Part shown: piece after piece, positions 8,904 through 18,257 of the stretch
Layout: each line of letters begins with the position of its first letter
Position numbering within the stretch: the stretch's first letter is position 1
Assembly (NCBI GenBank): GCA_947085425.1
Contig: CAMTWK010000004.1
Location: 148,298-212,297 of the forward strand
Direction of reading: 5' to 3'
Origin: UKL13-2 sp947085425
GTDB lineage: Bacteria; Pseudomonadota; Gammaproteobacteria; Burkholderiales; Usitatibacteraceae
DNA length: 64,000 nucleotides
Program-made: the position numbers and the translations under genes
The notes under the pieces: model-generated
Database searches by the model: none
The model's input: only the letters and a program-made list of their open reading frames with translations
What the model was told of the DNA's origin: nothing

Positions 8904-11114
8904 ATGGTCTCTGTGATGAATCGCGCGATGATAAGACTGGCACCCTGTATTGTTGGCATTTTTGGCTTGCTGGCTCCATTGCTACCGCAGGCGCAGGTGC
9001 CTCAGGCTGCACCACAAGCCGTTGTCAAGACGCCGCGCGTCGAAGCGCAACTGATTGCCCGTCACGCTGCGTTCGAGCCGGGCAAACCCATTGAGGTCGC
9101 GTTACGACTCAAAATTATCGACCATTGGCATACCTATTGGCGCAATCCGGGCGATTCCGGGTTGCCGACCCGACTGAAATGGACGTTGCCAGATAATTTC
9201 AGTGCCGGTGAAATTCAGTGGCCTTACCCTAAAAAATTACCACTCGGTTCGCTGATGAATTTTGGCTACGAGGGTGAAGTTTTGCATCTGGTCACGATTC
9301 AAACGCCGGCCAATTTTAGGGCTGGCGAATCGGTAACGTTTACCGCCAAAGCGGATTGGCTGGTCTGTGCGGATGTGTGTATTCCCGAAGAGGGGTTGCT
9401 GACGCTGACACTGCCGGCGGTAGTTTCGCCCCCCATGGCCGACGCCCGCTGGGCGGCTGCATTCTTGAGTGCCAATACGGCGCTGCCGAAATCGATGCTG
9501 AATGACGTAACGGCGAGAATTGACGGCCTGCAGATGCGTATTGAATCGAAAACAACGTTGCCTGCAAACGTTGATGTTTTGTTTTATCCGTATCGTGATG
9601 ACGTTATTGCCAACGCGGTAAAACCCGTGATGACGAAAACGCCTGGTGGCTTTAGTCTCGATGTCACACTTGCCGAACCGCGCAACGAAGAGCTTAAATT
9701 GCTCGATGGCGTATTGGTGATTGAAGGCGCACGCGGGGCATGGGCCGCACCAATTGTCGGACGCGCCGTGACGATTGCAGCGCCGGTGGTGTACGGTGCG
9801 GCCGTTGCAATAAACCAGAATAAGAATTCAAACGCAGGCACTGGTGCGCCGATTGCGACAAAAACGCCCGGAAATGGCTTTTCAGGGGTGACTTTCATTT
9901 CCGCTCTTATGTTGGCTTTTTTGGGTGGCCTTTTGCTCAATTTGATGCCGTGTGTTTTTCCGGTACTCGGTATCAAGGTGTTGGGTTTTGTCGAAACAGC
10001 TCATGGTGACAATCGAATTTTGCGCATGCAGGGCGCGGCATTTTTTATCGGCGTGGTGTTGTCATTCATGCTGCTGGCGGCATTGATGTTGTTGTTGCGT
10101 GCCGCCGGCCAATCCATAGGTTGGGGCTTTCAACTGCAGGAACCGATATTTGTTGCATCACTGGCGGTATTGTTTTTTGTCATGGCGTTGAATTTGTCGG
10201 GTGTATTTGAGATGGGTTTGGCATTACAAGCGGTGGCAGGCGGCGCCGAATTGCGCGCGCAGAAGAGTCCGGTTGCGGGGGCTTTTTCATCGGGCGTATT
10301 GGCAACCGTGGTGGCCACCCCGTGTATGGCACCCGGCTTGGGTGCGTCGGTGGGGTTTACCCTAGGCCAAAGTGCGCCGATAGCGTTGGCGGTTTTTTTC
10401 ACCATCGCAATTGGACTCGCGTTGCCGGTGGTTTTGCTGGCATTTTTCCCGGTGTTATTGCGCTATTTACCCAAACCTGGCGCATGGATGCAAACGTTTA
10501 AACAATTCATGGCGTTTCCGCTTTATGCCACGGTGGTCTGGCTGGTTTGGGTGCTCGGCGCACAGACCAGCAATGATGGTGTGGCGATGTTTTTGGCCGG
10601 CCTGACTTTGATTGCCATGTCAGCATGGATATTTGGGCACTGGCAGGGATACAGGCTGAGACTCGCATCCGTATTGGGTGCGCTCATTGCCGCAGTGGGA
10701 ATCGGCGCGATCTGGTTTGGTGCCAATGCCGAAACCGTCGTCGTCAGCCAAACGGCCGTGCGTGACGATGACTGGGTGCCATTTTCAAAAGAAAAAATTG
10801 CCGAATTGCGCAGTCAGGGGAAATCCGTGTTTGTCGATTTCACCGCCACCTGGTGCATTACTTGCCAACTCAACAAACGCGTGGCGTTAAATCAACCGGA
10901 TGTTGTGAAAAAAATGGCAGAGGCAAACGTGGTTCGTATGAAAGCAGATTGGACCAAGCGTGATGCTGCCATTACCGCCGCATTGGCGGAATTTGGTCGT
11001 AATGGTGTGCCGCTATACGTTTTCTATCCCGCCCGGGGTGAGCCGCACATATTGCCGGAATTGTTAACTCAGGAGCTGGTTCTGGCAGCCATCGCCAACA
11101 GCGTTCGCCAGTAA
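8904..11114 (+). CDS. dsbD: DsbD/ScsB-family protein-disulfide reductase
   Basis: This inner-membrane electron carrier of 736 residues moves reducing equivalents from cytoplasmic thioredoxin to the periplasm. Visible in order are a signal-like hydrophobic N-terminus, an N-terminal periplasmic domain with cysteines in LVCADVCIP, about eight membrane segments from residue 325, and a C-terminal thioredoxin domain with the CxxC motif ATWCITCQ. Each half of the membrane domain has one redox cysteine (NLMPCVFPVLG and VATPCMAPGLG). The N-terminal domain with HWHTYWRNPGDSG looks like the ScsB/DipZ subtype rather than E. coli DsbD. A second ATG lies at 8916 and neither has a strong ribosome site. It converges on gspD, whose secretin complex may depend on periplasmic redox. 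Confidence 0.88.
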   Translation: MVSVMNRAMIRLAPCIVGIFGLLAPLLPQAQVPQAAPQAVVKTPRVEAQLIARHAAFEPGKPIEVALRLKIIDHWHTYWRNPGDSGLPTRLKWTLPDNFSAGEIQWPYPKKLPLGSLMNFGYEGEVLHLVTIQTPANFRAGESVTFTAKADWLVCADVCIPEEGLLTLTLPAVVSPPMADARWAAAFLSANTALPKSMLNDVTARIDGLQMRIESKTTLPANVDVLFYPYRDDVIANAVKPVMTKTPGGFSLDVTLAEPRNEELKLLDGVLVIEGARGAWAAPIVGRAVTIAAPVVYGAAVAINQNKNSNAGTGAPIATKTPGNGFSGVTFISALMLAFLGGLLLNLMPCVFPVLGIKVLGFVETAHGDNRILRMQGAAFFIGVVLSFMLLAALMLLLRAAGQSIGWGFQLQEPIFVASLAVLFFVMALNLSGVFEMGLALQAVAGGAELRAQKSPVAGAFSSGVLATVVATPCMAPGLGASVGFTLGQSAPIALAVFFTIAIGLALPVVLLAFFPVLLRYLPKPGAWMQTFKQFMAFPLYATVVWLVWVLGAQTSNDGVAMFLAGLTLIAMSAWIFGHWQGYRLRLASVLGALIAAVGIGAIWFGANAETVVVSQTAVRDDDWVPFSKEKIAELRSQGKSVFVDFTATWCITCQLNKRVALNQPDVVKKMAEANVVRMKADWTKRDAAITAALAEFGRNGVPLYVFYPARGEPHILPELLTQELVLAAIANSVRQ

Positions 11115-11124
11115 GCTGTCTATA

Positions 11125-13281
11125 TCACTGCGTCGTCGTTTTTTCTGTCGAACTCGGTGATGTTGGCGTTGTGCCCGAGGTCGGTGACGCGTTCAATTTT
11201 GACTCTTGCGCCCATGTACCCAACTGTTTTCGAACTGCGTCCGTTACGGCGCGGGCTTCACCGTCGTCGCTGATGATATAGGGCGTAATCATAATCACCA
11301 ACTCGGTTCGGTTGAGCGACTCCTCATCTTTTTTGAACGCGCGTCCGAGAATGGGAATGTCCTTCAGGAAGGGTACGCCAGTGCTGGTAATTGATTTGCG
11401 ATTTGATATGAGTCCGCCCAACACATACGTTGAGCCGTGTTTAAGCGTTAATTTGGTATCAAGTACACGCTTGGAAATGGGCGGTGAGCCTGGGCCGGAT
11501 TTGGCCACCTCACCAGGCTGGCTTGACTCTTGGACAATGTCCATATCAACCTGGTTTGACGAATGAATAACAGGCTTAATTTTCATTATGGTGCCGGTTT
11601 CAGCGTACTGAACCGTGCTGATTAACCCGTTGCCTCCGGTCGCTGAACTTGTTTGCTGCTGGGTCAAAATTGGGATCGAATCGCCCACCTGAATTCTGGC
11701 CTCTTCACCGTTTCTGGCGAGCAATTTTGGGTTGGATAAAAACGTTACGCGACCGTTTATCGCTTCCGCTTGTAAAACGGCACGAGGGTTTCCCGAGCCG
11801 TCCAATTGACTGACCACCAATCCCGTTACCGTCGACAAGGCATTGCCGGCAATGGTGCCGCCAGTATTGCCGCCAAGGGCCGTAACATTAAAACCGCTGC
11901 TGTTGAGGCGGGAAAAAATCCAATCAACGCCCGTTGTCACTGCGTCGGTCAATTTTACTTCTGCGATGGTGACTTCGATAAGGACCTGTCTGGCCGTCCG
12001 ATCAAGGTCGTTAAGCAACCGGATGATGTCGGTATACTCTTCGCCCGAGGCGCGAAACAGGATCGTATTCGTGGCTTTATCAACCACGACGGCAGTTGTT
12101 GGCTGCGGGGCGGCCGGTAATGCCGTGGTGCCGGTTCGAATCGGTGTGCTCGCCAGTAGTTTTTGAACGGTCTCCGCCAAACGGGTGGCGTCCGTATTGC
12201 GCACCTGATAACTGAAAAAATTGCGACCGACACTTTTTTCGGCGGGCTTGTCCAAGACTTTGGCCCACTCAACAATATGATTGATGATCTCTTTGGATTG
12301 CGCCATGACGATAATGCTGTTGATACCGGCGACTGGCAGGAGCGTGATTGGAAATTGGGCGCTACCAGACTGCCCGGTCGTTCCGACAGCGTACCCTTCA
12401 TTCAGCAGGATTTCAGTCAGTCGCTTCGCGAGCTCCTCTGCGGACCAAATGGTTGGAGAAATTCGCACAGAATTTCGTCCTTTAAATAGCGGCTGATCAA
12501 GCAGTTGTATCGCCTCTAACGCGGCCTGTACATCGTCACCGTTGCCGGACAACAATAGTGCATTGCGGCCCGAGTCGTCTGTGTACCGAACTTTCTCGCC
12601 GAACAATGTTCTCAGGTAGCTGCCGACTTCGGTATTGCGCACAGCCTGTAATTCGACTAGTTGAAAAACCGGACGTAACGGCAGTGGGGTGTCTGGCAAT
12701 GCCCGGCCGCGTCTGATTTCCGGCAAATATCCTACCGTTGAGGTGTCAGGCACGATGCGGGTTAGTCCGCCCAAATCCTGGACGGCGACGCCGTAACTTT
12801 TGAGAAGCATTCGCGCGGTGGACTCCGCTTCACCAGCGGTTAATTGTTTTCCGCTACGCAACGTTATCAGATCTTTACGAGCGGCAACGGCGGCATCGAT
12901 GCTGATATTACGTTTAAGTGCGGTGGCGTATACAACCTGAATAAATGCCGGCAGAGGAATCTGATCAAAGTTGAGGGTGATATCGGCTGCACCCGCTGCT
13001 GACGGTGCAGTGATATCTGCGGATTGTTTGACGATTGTTCCGGGTGGAATAGGATTATTGGAAATACTTGTCTGGCGCGTTTGGTTTGCCGATGCGGACG
13101 CAATTTCCGATGATAGACTTGTTGCCCGCTGCGGCAAATCGAGGCTGGCTGGAATAACCGGTGCAGATGTACACCCCGCCAAAATTAAGGCGCCAATCAT
13201 GGCACCTGTCAAATCGGCCGTGTGACTGATCTTCTGGCGGGGTGGAGGGGATTTTGTTGTAATCATATTTGAGTTATCCAA
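11125..13281 (-). CDS. gspD: Type II secretion secretin, GspD
   Basis: This is the outer-membrane channel subunit, 718 residues. The N-terminus has a lipoprotein-type signal (ALILAGCTSAP), which suggests that it is lipidated. Secretin N domains follow (for example LQAVRNTEVGSYLRTLFGEK and YQVRNTDATRLAETVQKLL). The C-terminal secretin domain has the signature VPFLKDIPILGRAFKKD and ends with a Ser/Thr-rich tail. It is the last gene of a minus-strand run gspK-L-M-C-D, an order known from Xps-type systems where N or C lies before D. It ends ten bases from the convergent dsbD-like gene. Confidence 0.93.
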   Translation of the reverse strand: MDNSNMITTKSPPPRQKISHTADLTGAMIGALILAGCTSAPVIPASLDLPQRATSLSSEIASASANQTRQTSISNNPIPPGTIVKQSADITAPSAAGAADITLNFDQIPLPAFIQVVYATALKRNISIDAAVAARKDLITLRSGKQLTAGEAESTARMLLKSYGVAVQDLGGLTRIVPDTSTVGYLPEIRRGRALPDTPLPLRPVFQLVELQAVRNTEVGSYLRTLFGEKVRYTDDSGRNALLLSGNGDDVQAALEAIQLLDQPLFKGRNSVRISPTIWSAEELAKRLTEILLNEGYAVGTTGQSGSAQFPITLLPVAGINSIIVMAQSKEIINHIVEWAKVLDKPAEKSVGRNFFSYQVRNTDATRLAETVQKLLASTPIRTGTTALPAAPQPTTAVVVDKATNTILFRASGEEYTDIIRLLNDLDRTARQVLIEVTIAEVKLTDAVTTGVDWIFSRLNSSGFNVTALGGNTGGTIAGNALSTVTGLVVSQLDGSGNPRAVLQAEAINGRVTFLSNPKLLARNGEEARIQVGDSIPILTQQQTSSATGGNGLISTVQYAETGTIMKIKPVIHSSNQVDMDIVQESSQPGEVAKSGPGSPPISKRVLDTKLTLKHGSTYVLGGLISNRKSITSTGVPFLKDIPILGRAFKKDEESLNRTELVIMITPYIISDDGEARAVTDAVRKQLGTWAQESKLNASPTSGTTPTSPSSTEKTTTQ

Positions 13282-13284
13282 AAC

Positions 13285-13734
13285 TTACCAAGCAATTGCA
13301 ATTGTTTGTCCGGTCAATGGCAAAAATCGCCGCTTGCCGGAAAGTGTGACACACACACCGTTTTCTCGTATTTCGGTGATAGGGGTGCCATCTGGAAATT
13401 TTTCGCCGACCCGTAAGGGCATCATTCGATCATCGCCAAATTGCACCATGGCAACACGATCACGAGTCTGCCCGGTAATTCCGGCCAGCCGCCATTGTGA
13501 CGCACGGTCATCCTGCGCGCTGACCGCGTCGACTTGCCCGCCCCACAAGTTTGACTGCTGCAGGCCCGCTGCCAACGCGCTCGCGCCTGTTGCCACGGCG
13601 AGTCTAGGTACCAACCAGCCTTCATCATTATTTGCTGGTCGAGACTCCCTGCCAACTGGCGTTGGCGCAAACGATATGATAATTGCGCCTATAACCAGCG
13701 TAACCCACAGCCAACGCTTCAGGAGCGGCATCAT
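13285..13734 (-). CDS. gspC: Type II secretion inner-membrane protein, GspC/XpsN-like
   Basis: This is a short bitopic protein of 149 residues with one N-terminal membrane helix (WLWVTLVIGAIIISFA). Its C-terminal half resembles the homology region of GspC (WRLAGITGQTRDRVAMVQFG, then RVGEKFPDGTPITEI), which in other systems contacts the secretin N0 domain. It is much shorter than E. coli-type GspC because there is no PDZ or coiled-coil domain. Position between gspM and gspD matches XpsN in Xanthomonas-type clusters. The start overlaps the gspM stop by four bases. The name C rather than N is a judgement. Confidence 0.7.
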   Translation of the reverse strand: MMPLLKRWLWVTLVIGAIIISFAPTPVGRESRPANNDEGWLVPRLAVATGASALAAGLQQSNLWGGQVDAVSAQDDRASQWRLAGITGQTRDRVAMVQFGDDRMMPLRVGEKFPDGTPITEIRENGVCVTLSGKRRFLPLTGQTIAIAW

Positions 13735-14390
13735 TTTGATATCCTTGGTCCTGTTGTTGTCGCAGGCGGGCGGTCAGCCGGCAAATCAATGGCGGATGTT
13801 CCTCCTTTTAGGAAGTATCCGACCAACTCCAAATCTGCAATTGAAATCTGGCCAGTGGTCGACGCTCGAATCGTTAACGACTCGATTCCGATCGATGGCC
13901 GCTTGTCCGCCCTCATTTTGTTTAACTCTGCCAACCAGGAATAAAAATGTGCTGGTCGAAATTCAATTTGCGCGCGCGCGCGAAGTGGAACAATGTCACT
14001 CATTTCGCCGGGCACCGCTGCGTCTATTACTGTGGCAACTCGCAATGAGCGCACGGTAACGCCCGCACTGGAAAAACTCTGGGTTACCCGTTCGTGAAAT
14101 GCCGCCTGTGATAAGCCAAGACTGCCGTCACGCCATAAAATTGACTCGAAGTCACCGACCGCAGCCGTTACGTCTTGAGCGCGTCTAGGCCAGTCCGCTG
14201 ATTCTGCAGTCGAACGAGCCCGAACAACTCTCGACTCGGTATTCTGCCAAGCGTTTCTTTCTGCTGTTATCGCATCATTTAGAATCAACAGTCCATAGAC
14301 CCAGAAGATCAAGACAATTGCAAATAAACCATAGCGTAATCGCGGACTTTCCTGCCACTCTGCGCCGATTTTTGCCGCGATCGCGCGCAT
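13731..14390 (-). CDS. gspM: Type II secretion assembly-platform protein, GspM-like
   Basis: This is a 219-residue bitopic membrane protein: a short cytoplasmic start, one helix (RYGLFAIVLIFWVYGLLIL) and a periplasmic coiled-coil plus ferredoxin-like region. This is the GspM layout. GspM partners GspL in the inner-membrane platform. Sequence identity to reference GspM is not obvious by eye, so the call rests on size, topology and its place between gspL and gspC. It starts with a one-base TAATG overlap with gspL. Confidence 0.66.
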   Translation of the reverse strand: MRAIAAKIGAEWQESPRLRYGLFAIVLIFWVYGLLILNDAITAERNAWQNTESRVVRARSTAESADWPRRAQDVTAAVGDFESILWRDGSLGLSQAAFHERVTQSFSSAGVTVRSLRVATVIDAAVPGEMSDIVPLRARAQIEFRPAHFYSWLAELNKMRADKRPSIGIESLTIRASTTGQISIADLELVGYFLKGGTSAIDLPADRPPATTTGPRISK

Positions 14391-15586
14391 TATTTGCCGG
14401 TTCCGGAGATTGATGCCGGAGCCGTTTCCTGCGGGCCATTTTTTGGATCGCTCTGGGAAGGCGATGCAGTCATTGTCGAAATTCGGAAGCTGACTGTCGT
14501 GCGGGCGCCATCGGTATTCACTTCGACATCGCTGAGCGCCGATATTTTCTCAAATGCCTTTACCAATTGCGTCGCTGACGGGGCACCTCCGGATGGCGCT
14601 AGCATCACAAACTTTAATTGTTTGCCGCGTAATTCCCATTCAGTCATTTGCAGAACACCGGCTTTTACCGTTTGCGCGATTACGTCGTTTACAAGCGCAA
14701 ACAAAGTAAGGTTGTCCGGCTGATTGATGAGCGCCGCCAATTTGTTTGCGCGATCAAGTCCCACCAGCGCCTGCGTGCGCGCACCAAGGGTGGCATTTAA
14801 ATCACGTTCTGTTATTAAAAGCCTCGATTGGGCGTCATAGGTAAGTGACCGCAGTTGCCGCCAGTCATTGGCAAGCCAAATTGTTGGAACAATTAAAATC
14901 CACGCCGCGACCATAACCAATTGCCTCTCCCCCGTTGAGGCGGTGCTTTGTGTTGAGCCGCCAGCATGGCCAATTGGCGTATTCCGCCACGTACTAGTCA
15001 ACGGTTTGGGTGCTTCGTCGTGCGTGTCGCGATCCACACCAACGCCACGTAGAAAATTTACCCAGACAGTTTGCGAGGGTGGGGTTGGCCACCATTGCTC
15101 TGCTGTCACCTGCTCACCGGTCATTACCACGGCAACCACACCGTCCAGCGCATCGACTAAAACAATTGTTTGGTTCAATGGCATTGTCGATGTTGCTCTC
15201 CGAGGTGGGAGGACAGCACGCAGCGCGTCTTCAGGAATAATGGTAATTGAGTGGGCATCAATATCAAATCGCGACTGCGCATTTGATATTGCCGCGATGT
15301 CCCAAGCGCACAACAATGCACTATCCAGTTGCGGAATGACGTAGTGAGCAGTTTCAACGTAAGGTGTCCAGGCTGCTTGCGCCAAGGTGAGGGCGGCCGC
15401 ACGTTTCGACGCAGGTACGTCTTTCAGGTTAATGATACGTATGGCATAAAGTGCACGGGACAATACCCAGTATCGCGGCAGCGATCGCTGTGCACCATTC
15501 GCCGGTGGCATTACGTCAGAGACGCGGTGGATAAAATGCTCTGCGGGATTAAATAGACTATCGTGGCCGAAATTGCCAAATTTCAT
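14390..15586 (-). CDS. gspL: Type II secretion assembly-platform protein, GspL/PilN-like
   Basis: This is a bitopic protein with a large cytoplasmic N-terminal domain (about 220 residues, actin-like in GspL), a single helix LVMVAAWILIVPTIW and a periplasmic coiled coil followed by a ferredoxin-like domain. It ends in a Pro/Ser-rich tail. GspL recruits the ATPase GspE, which is not encoded in this window. The open frame extends to 15679, but that would overlap gspK by 122 bases, so I prefer the ATG at 15586 with a 29-base overlap. The start is uncertain because no ribosome site stands out. Confidence 0.68.
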   Translation of the reverse strand: MKFGNFGHDSLFNPAEHFIHRVSDVMPPANGAQRSLPRYWVLSRALYAIRIINLKDVPASKRAAALTLAQAAWTPYVETAHYVIPQLDSALLCAWDIAAISNAQSRFDIDAHSITIIPEDALRAVLPPRRATSTMPLNQTIVLVDALDGVVAVVMTGEQVTAEQWWPTPPSQTVWVNFLRGVGVDRDTHDEAPKPLTSTWRNTPIGHAGGSTQSTASTGERQLVMVAAWILIVPTIWLANDWRQLRSLTYDAQSRLLITERDLNATLGARTQALVGLDRANKLAALINQPDNLTLFALVNDVIAQTVKAGVLQMTEWELRGKQLKFVMLAPSGGAPSATQLVKAFEKISALSDVEVNTDGARTTVSFRISTMTASPSQSDPKNGPQETAPASISGTGK

Positions 15587-16751
15587 CGCGGATAGGCGCA
15601 ACGATTTCCACCAGCCATCTCGGTGCTGGGGTTTCATTGGCGCGGCTGGATTGGCGTTCATTCCGGTCGGCAAAGTCAATCTTTCTGATGTCAGTTGAAG
15701 CGGTTATGACAGCAAGTGGCAAGGAATCATTGCGGGCCGCTTGCATCGCCAATAAAAACTCATTTGGAGATCCATTGGCAATTGCATCGGGAGACCGTCG
15801 TCGACATTCCTTTAAAGTTGCAGGCCTGTTTTTGTCTCCAGGGCTAATCGTCAGCCGACATTCTAGCAGGAACGGAAGCCCCGCTTTGGCTATGGTGATG
15901 CGCCAATCGTTAGCGCCGACTAACCCGACGATTTCATCATCAAGTCGGCCATTGGTAAAGGGTAATAGCTCGGCCAAACTTGCGAACGGCTTGATCTTAC
16001 GTTGGTCAATTAGTGCGCCGACACGAGTTGGGTCAATCCCGGGGACGGCGGCAAGTATGGCTGCGGGTGCTGAATTGATGTTTAGTCCGGCGTGACGTGC
16101 GGTTGTAAACAATCCTAGAAATCGTTTATCTATTCCAGTGTTGTTGCGACCCTGGCCAGTTTCAGCTCGGTTAATGACATTAATAATGGATTCCCAGCTC
16201 ATTACATTGGGCAGTTCGTCATTTGACCGTAAGAAATCGTTCGCTGGTGCAGGCCGTTTAGCAACGAGATAATCGTCTCTTTCTGCGCCATTCAGGCGTT
16301 TCAAATCATCTGCGTCAATGTAATCCCTTAACCCGTCTAGTAGGCGGGCGTGTTGGCCAACAGGCAACCCGATTGACGAGAAAAAGCTTGAAAGAAGGCG
16401 ATCTTCAGACAGGTTTATACCAATCAACCCGCGTTCGTCTTGAATCTGGAGCGTTAACGTGTCAGACAGGCGGTAATGGCGGCCATCAGTGGAAAGGGTG
16501 CCGGATGGCGCAACCAAGCCGCGTTCATCCCGCGGATAGATTGCCGTCGCATGCAATAGGGTTTCACGCAGGGAAAATGCCTCACGCTCAGCTGTTGCCC
16601 ATAGTTGCGTCTCAACGGCGCTGGTTCGCAGCGCGTCAACGCGGGAGGCAAAGTAGGCCGCAGCGATCGAGATCACGGCAACGGCGAACAATGTCGCGAC
16701 CAGTACGAATCCCCGCCCATGCTGAATTTTTGTGAATAGTGTGCGGCGCAT
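15558..16751 (-). CDS. gspK: Type II secretion minor pseudopilin, GspK
   Basis: This is the largest minor pseudopilin, about 397 residues. A basic leader ends HGRG, then FVLVATLFAVAVISIAAAYF. Position +5 is not Glu, which is the known hallmark of GspK. The body has typical GspK motifs: DERGLIGINL, LLDGLRDYIDADD and the helix-hairpin region NINSAPAAILAAVPGIDP near residue 230. It caps the pseudopilus with GspI and GspJ. The frame runs to 16778, but the ATG at 16751 gives a leader of normal length. It is divergent from gspJ, so the 235-base gap between them should hold promoters for both directions. Confidence 0.85.
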   Translation of the reverse strand: MRRTLFTKIQHGRGFVLVATLFAVAVISIAAAYFASRVDALRTSAVETQLWATAEREAFSLRETLLHATAIYPRDERGLVAPSGTLSTDGRHYRLSDTLTLQIQDERGLIGINLSEDRLLSSFFSSIGLPVGQHARLLDGLRDYIDADDLKRLNGAERDDYLVAKRPAPANDFLRSNDELPNVMSWESIINVINRAETGQGRNNTGIDKRFLGLFTTARHAGLNINSAPAAILAAVPGIDPTRVGALIDQRKIKPFASLAELLPFTNGRLDDEIVGLVGANDWRITIAKAGLPFLLECRLTISPGDKNRPATLKECRRRSPDAIANGSPNEFLLAMQAARNDSLPLAVITASTDIRKIDFADRNERQSSRANETPAPRWLVEIVAPIRDEIWQFRPR

Positions 16752-16986
16752 GCGGCAGTATAGGCAACTTCCGCGCAATTATCGGAATCTCACCCGTCCC
16801 GGCTGGCGCGGATGCGATGGGATCACGGATGCGGTCGGCCATGGAGAAAACGGCCATAACGCGCTATGATGACGGCTTCACAAAGCAAAAATCGTACTCA
16901 AAGTGCACGATTGTATTCACTTCATGTTTGGTCGATTTCAACGCAACCCTCGCGATCACACTGATTACCCGCGCTTGCCCAACCGA

Positions 16987-17682
16987 ATGGTCGGGGCTGT
17001 GACGGGCGGCGTGCGTTCAGTGCGTGCAGCAAATCAGGCGCGCGGCTTTACCTTGTTAGAGGTGTTAACCGCTATGGCGCTTTTTTTTATGGTCGCCGGA
17101 ATTTTGGCGTCCGGGGTAGTGCAGGCGATCCGGGTGGCTGAGGTCGGCGCCGTTGAAACTACCCACGCCCGTGATCAGCTTATGCGACTGCAATGGTTTC
17201 GAGAGACGGTTGGGTTGTCAATTTTACCCCCCAACAGCCCGGAAAAACTGGATCGAACGCCACCGCTGGTCGGTGACGCCCGCAAATTTAGCGGAATGTC
17301 CATTCAATCCCATAACAAACAAACGCTGGCACCTGCTCAATATCAGTTCGAGCTGAAATTTGACCCATCCAGCGGCAAGACAAAGTTGTACTTGATCGAC
17401 CTTGAGCCTGAATTTGGCCGACAAAATAGCCAACACGACATGTTGCTCGCGGCGTGGCCGGGTAACGAGGGGCGCTTTCGTTATTTGGACGACGATGACC
17501 AATGGCGGGCCAGCTGGCCGGAGCAGTCTGGTACGGTTGCGCCGACGGATTTTTCCAGGTCCCAGCTTCCCAAGGCCGTTGAATTGCAATATGGCGCAAC
17601 CAACGTGCCACTAAAAAGTGTGGTGGTGGCGATTCAAGATCGTGCGTTGCCTCTGCCATCGATGCGGGACTTAATGCAATGA
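16987..17682 (+). CDS. gspJ: Type II secretion minor pseudopilin, GspJ-like
   Basis: This is a prepilin-like protein with cleavage site in ARGFTLLEVLTAMALFFMVAG (Glu at +5) and a C-terminal domain of about 200 residues of the GspJ type (ARDQLMRLQWFRETV, later LPKAVELQYG). It forms the pseudopilus tip with GspI and GspK. The frame is open from 16903. The ATG at 16987 gives a 20-residue leader, which suits a prepilin, but 16924 is possible. The stop overlaps the lptC start (ATGA), so a secretion gene is translationally tied to lipopolysaccharide transport genes. Confidence 0.75.
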   Translation: MVGAVTGGVRSVRAANQARGFTLLEVLTAMALFFMVAGILASGVVQAIRVAEVGAVETTHARDQLMRLQWFRETVGLSILPPNSPEKLDRTPPLVGDARKFSGMSIQSHNKQTLAPAQYQFELKFDPSSGKTKLYLIDLEPEFGRQNSQHDMLLAAWPGNEGRFRYLDDDDQWRASWPEQSGTVAPTDFSRSQLPKAVELQYGATNVPLKSVVVAIQDRALPLPSMRDLMQ

Positions 17683-18251
17683 ATCGTCGCACGTTACCAT
17701 GGTTACCCATGGGCATACTGCTCCTCCTGGGGGTAATGACATTCTGGTTGTCGCGGTTTGTAGAGGATGAGGCGGCGCGAACTTCCGCCAAAATGCGGCA
17801 CGATCCAGATGTCTTGGTTGAAAAATTCGTCGCACAAAAACTGTCGCCTTCTGGCAATGTTCAATACGTGGTTTCGGCAGACAAAATGGCGCACTTCCCG
17901 GACGATGATTCGTCGGTTTTGGAGGGCATTGTCTTTACCGCAACGACGCCAGATCGGCCGACGGTGATCGCTCGTGCCCCAATTGGCCGAGTGATCAAGG
18001 GTGGCGATGAAATCGCGATGGAGGGCGGGGTGGTGGTAAATGCGGACGCGACCGGGAATTCCCCGGCAATGCAAATGCGCACGCCGAAGCTGTTGTTGAT
18101 TCCGGAAAAAAATTTGGCACTATCGAATGACGGGGTTGTTATCGACAGCGTTCAGGGTGTTATGCAGGCGTCAAAATTTGAATTTAATAGCAACACGCGC
18201 GAATTGTCGCTGACACGTTTAAAAGCAACGCTACGTAGCGGAAAACTTTAA
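17679..18251 (+). CDS. lptC: LPS export protein LptC
   Basis: This is a 190-residue protein with one N-terminal membrane helix (WLPMGILLLLGVMTFWLS) and a periplasmic beta-jellyroll with the LptC pattern (NVQYVVSADKMAHFPDDDSS, later KLLLIPEKNLALSNDGVVI). LptC links the LptB2FG extractor in the inner membrane to LptA in the periplasm. It overlaps gspJ by four bases and is followed by lptA after six bases, the usual lptC-A-B order. It is a divergent family, and the assignment rests on both pattern and order. Confidence 0.88.
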   Translation: MNRRTLPWLPMGILLLLGVMTFWLSRFVEDEAARTSAKMRHDPDVLVEKFVAQKLSPSGNVQYVVSADKMAHFPDDDSSVLEGIVFTATTPDRPTVIARAPIGRVIKGGDEIAMEGGVVVNADATGNSPAMQMRTPKLLLIPEKNLALSNDGVVIDSVQGVMQASKFEFNSNTRELSLTRLKATLRSGKL

Positions 18252-18257
18252 TAAGAC

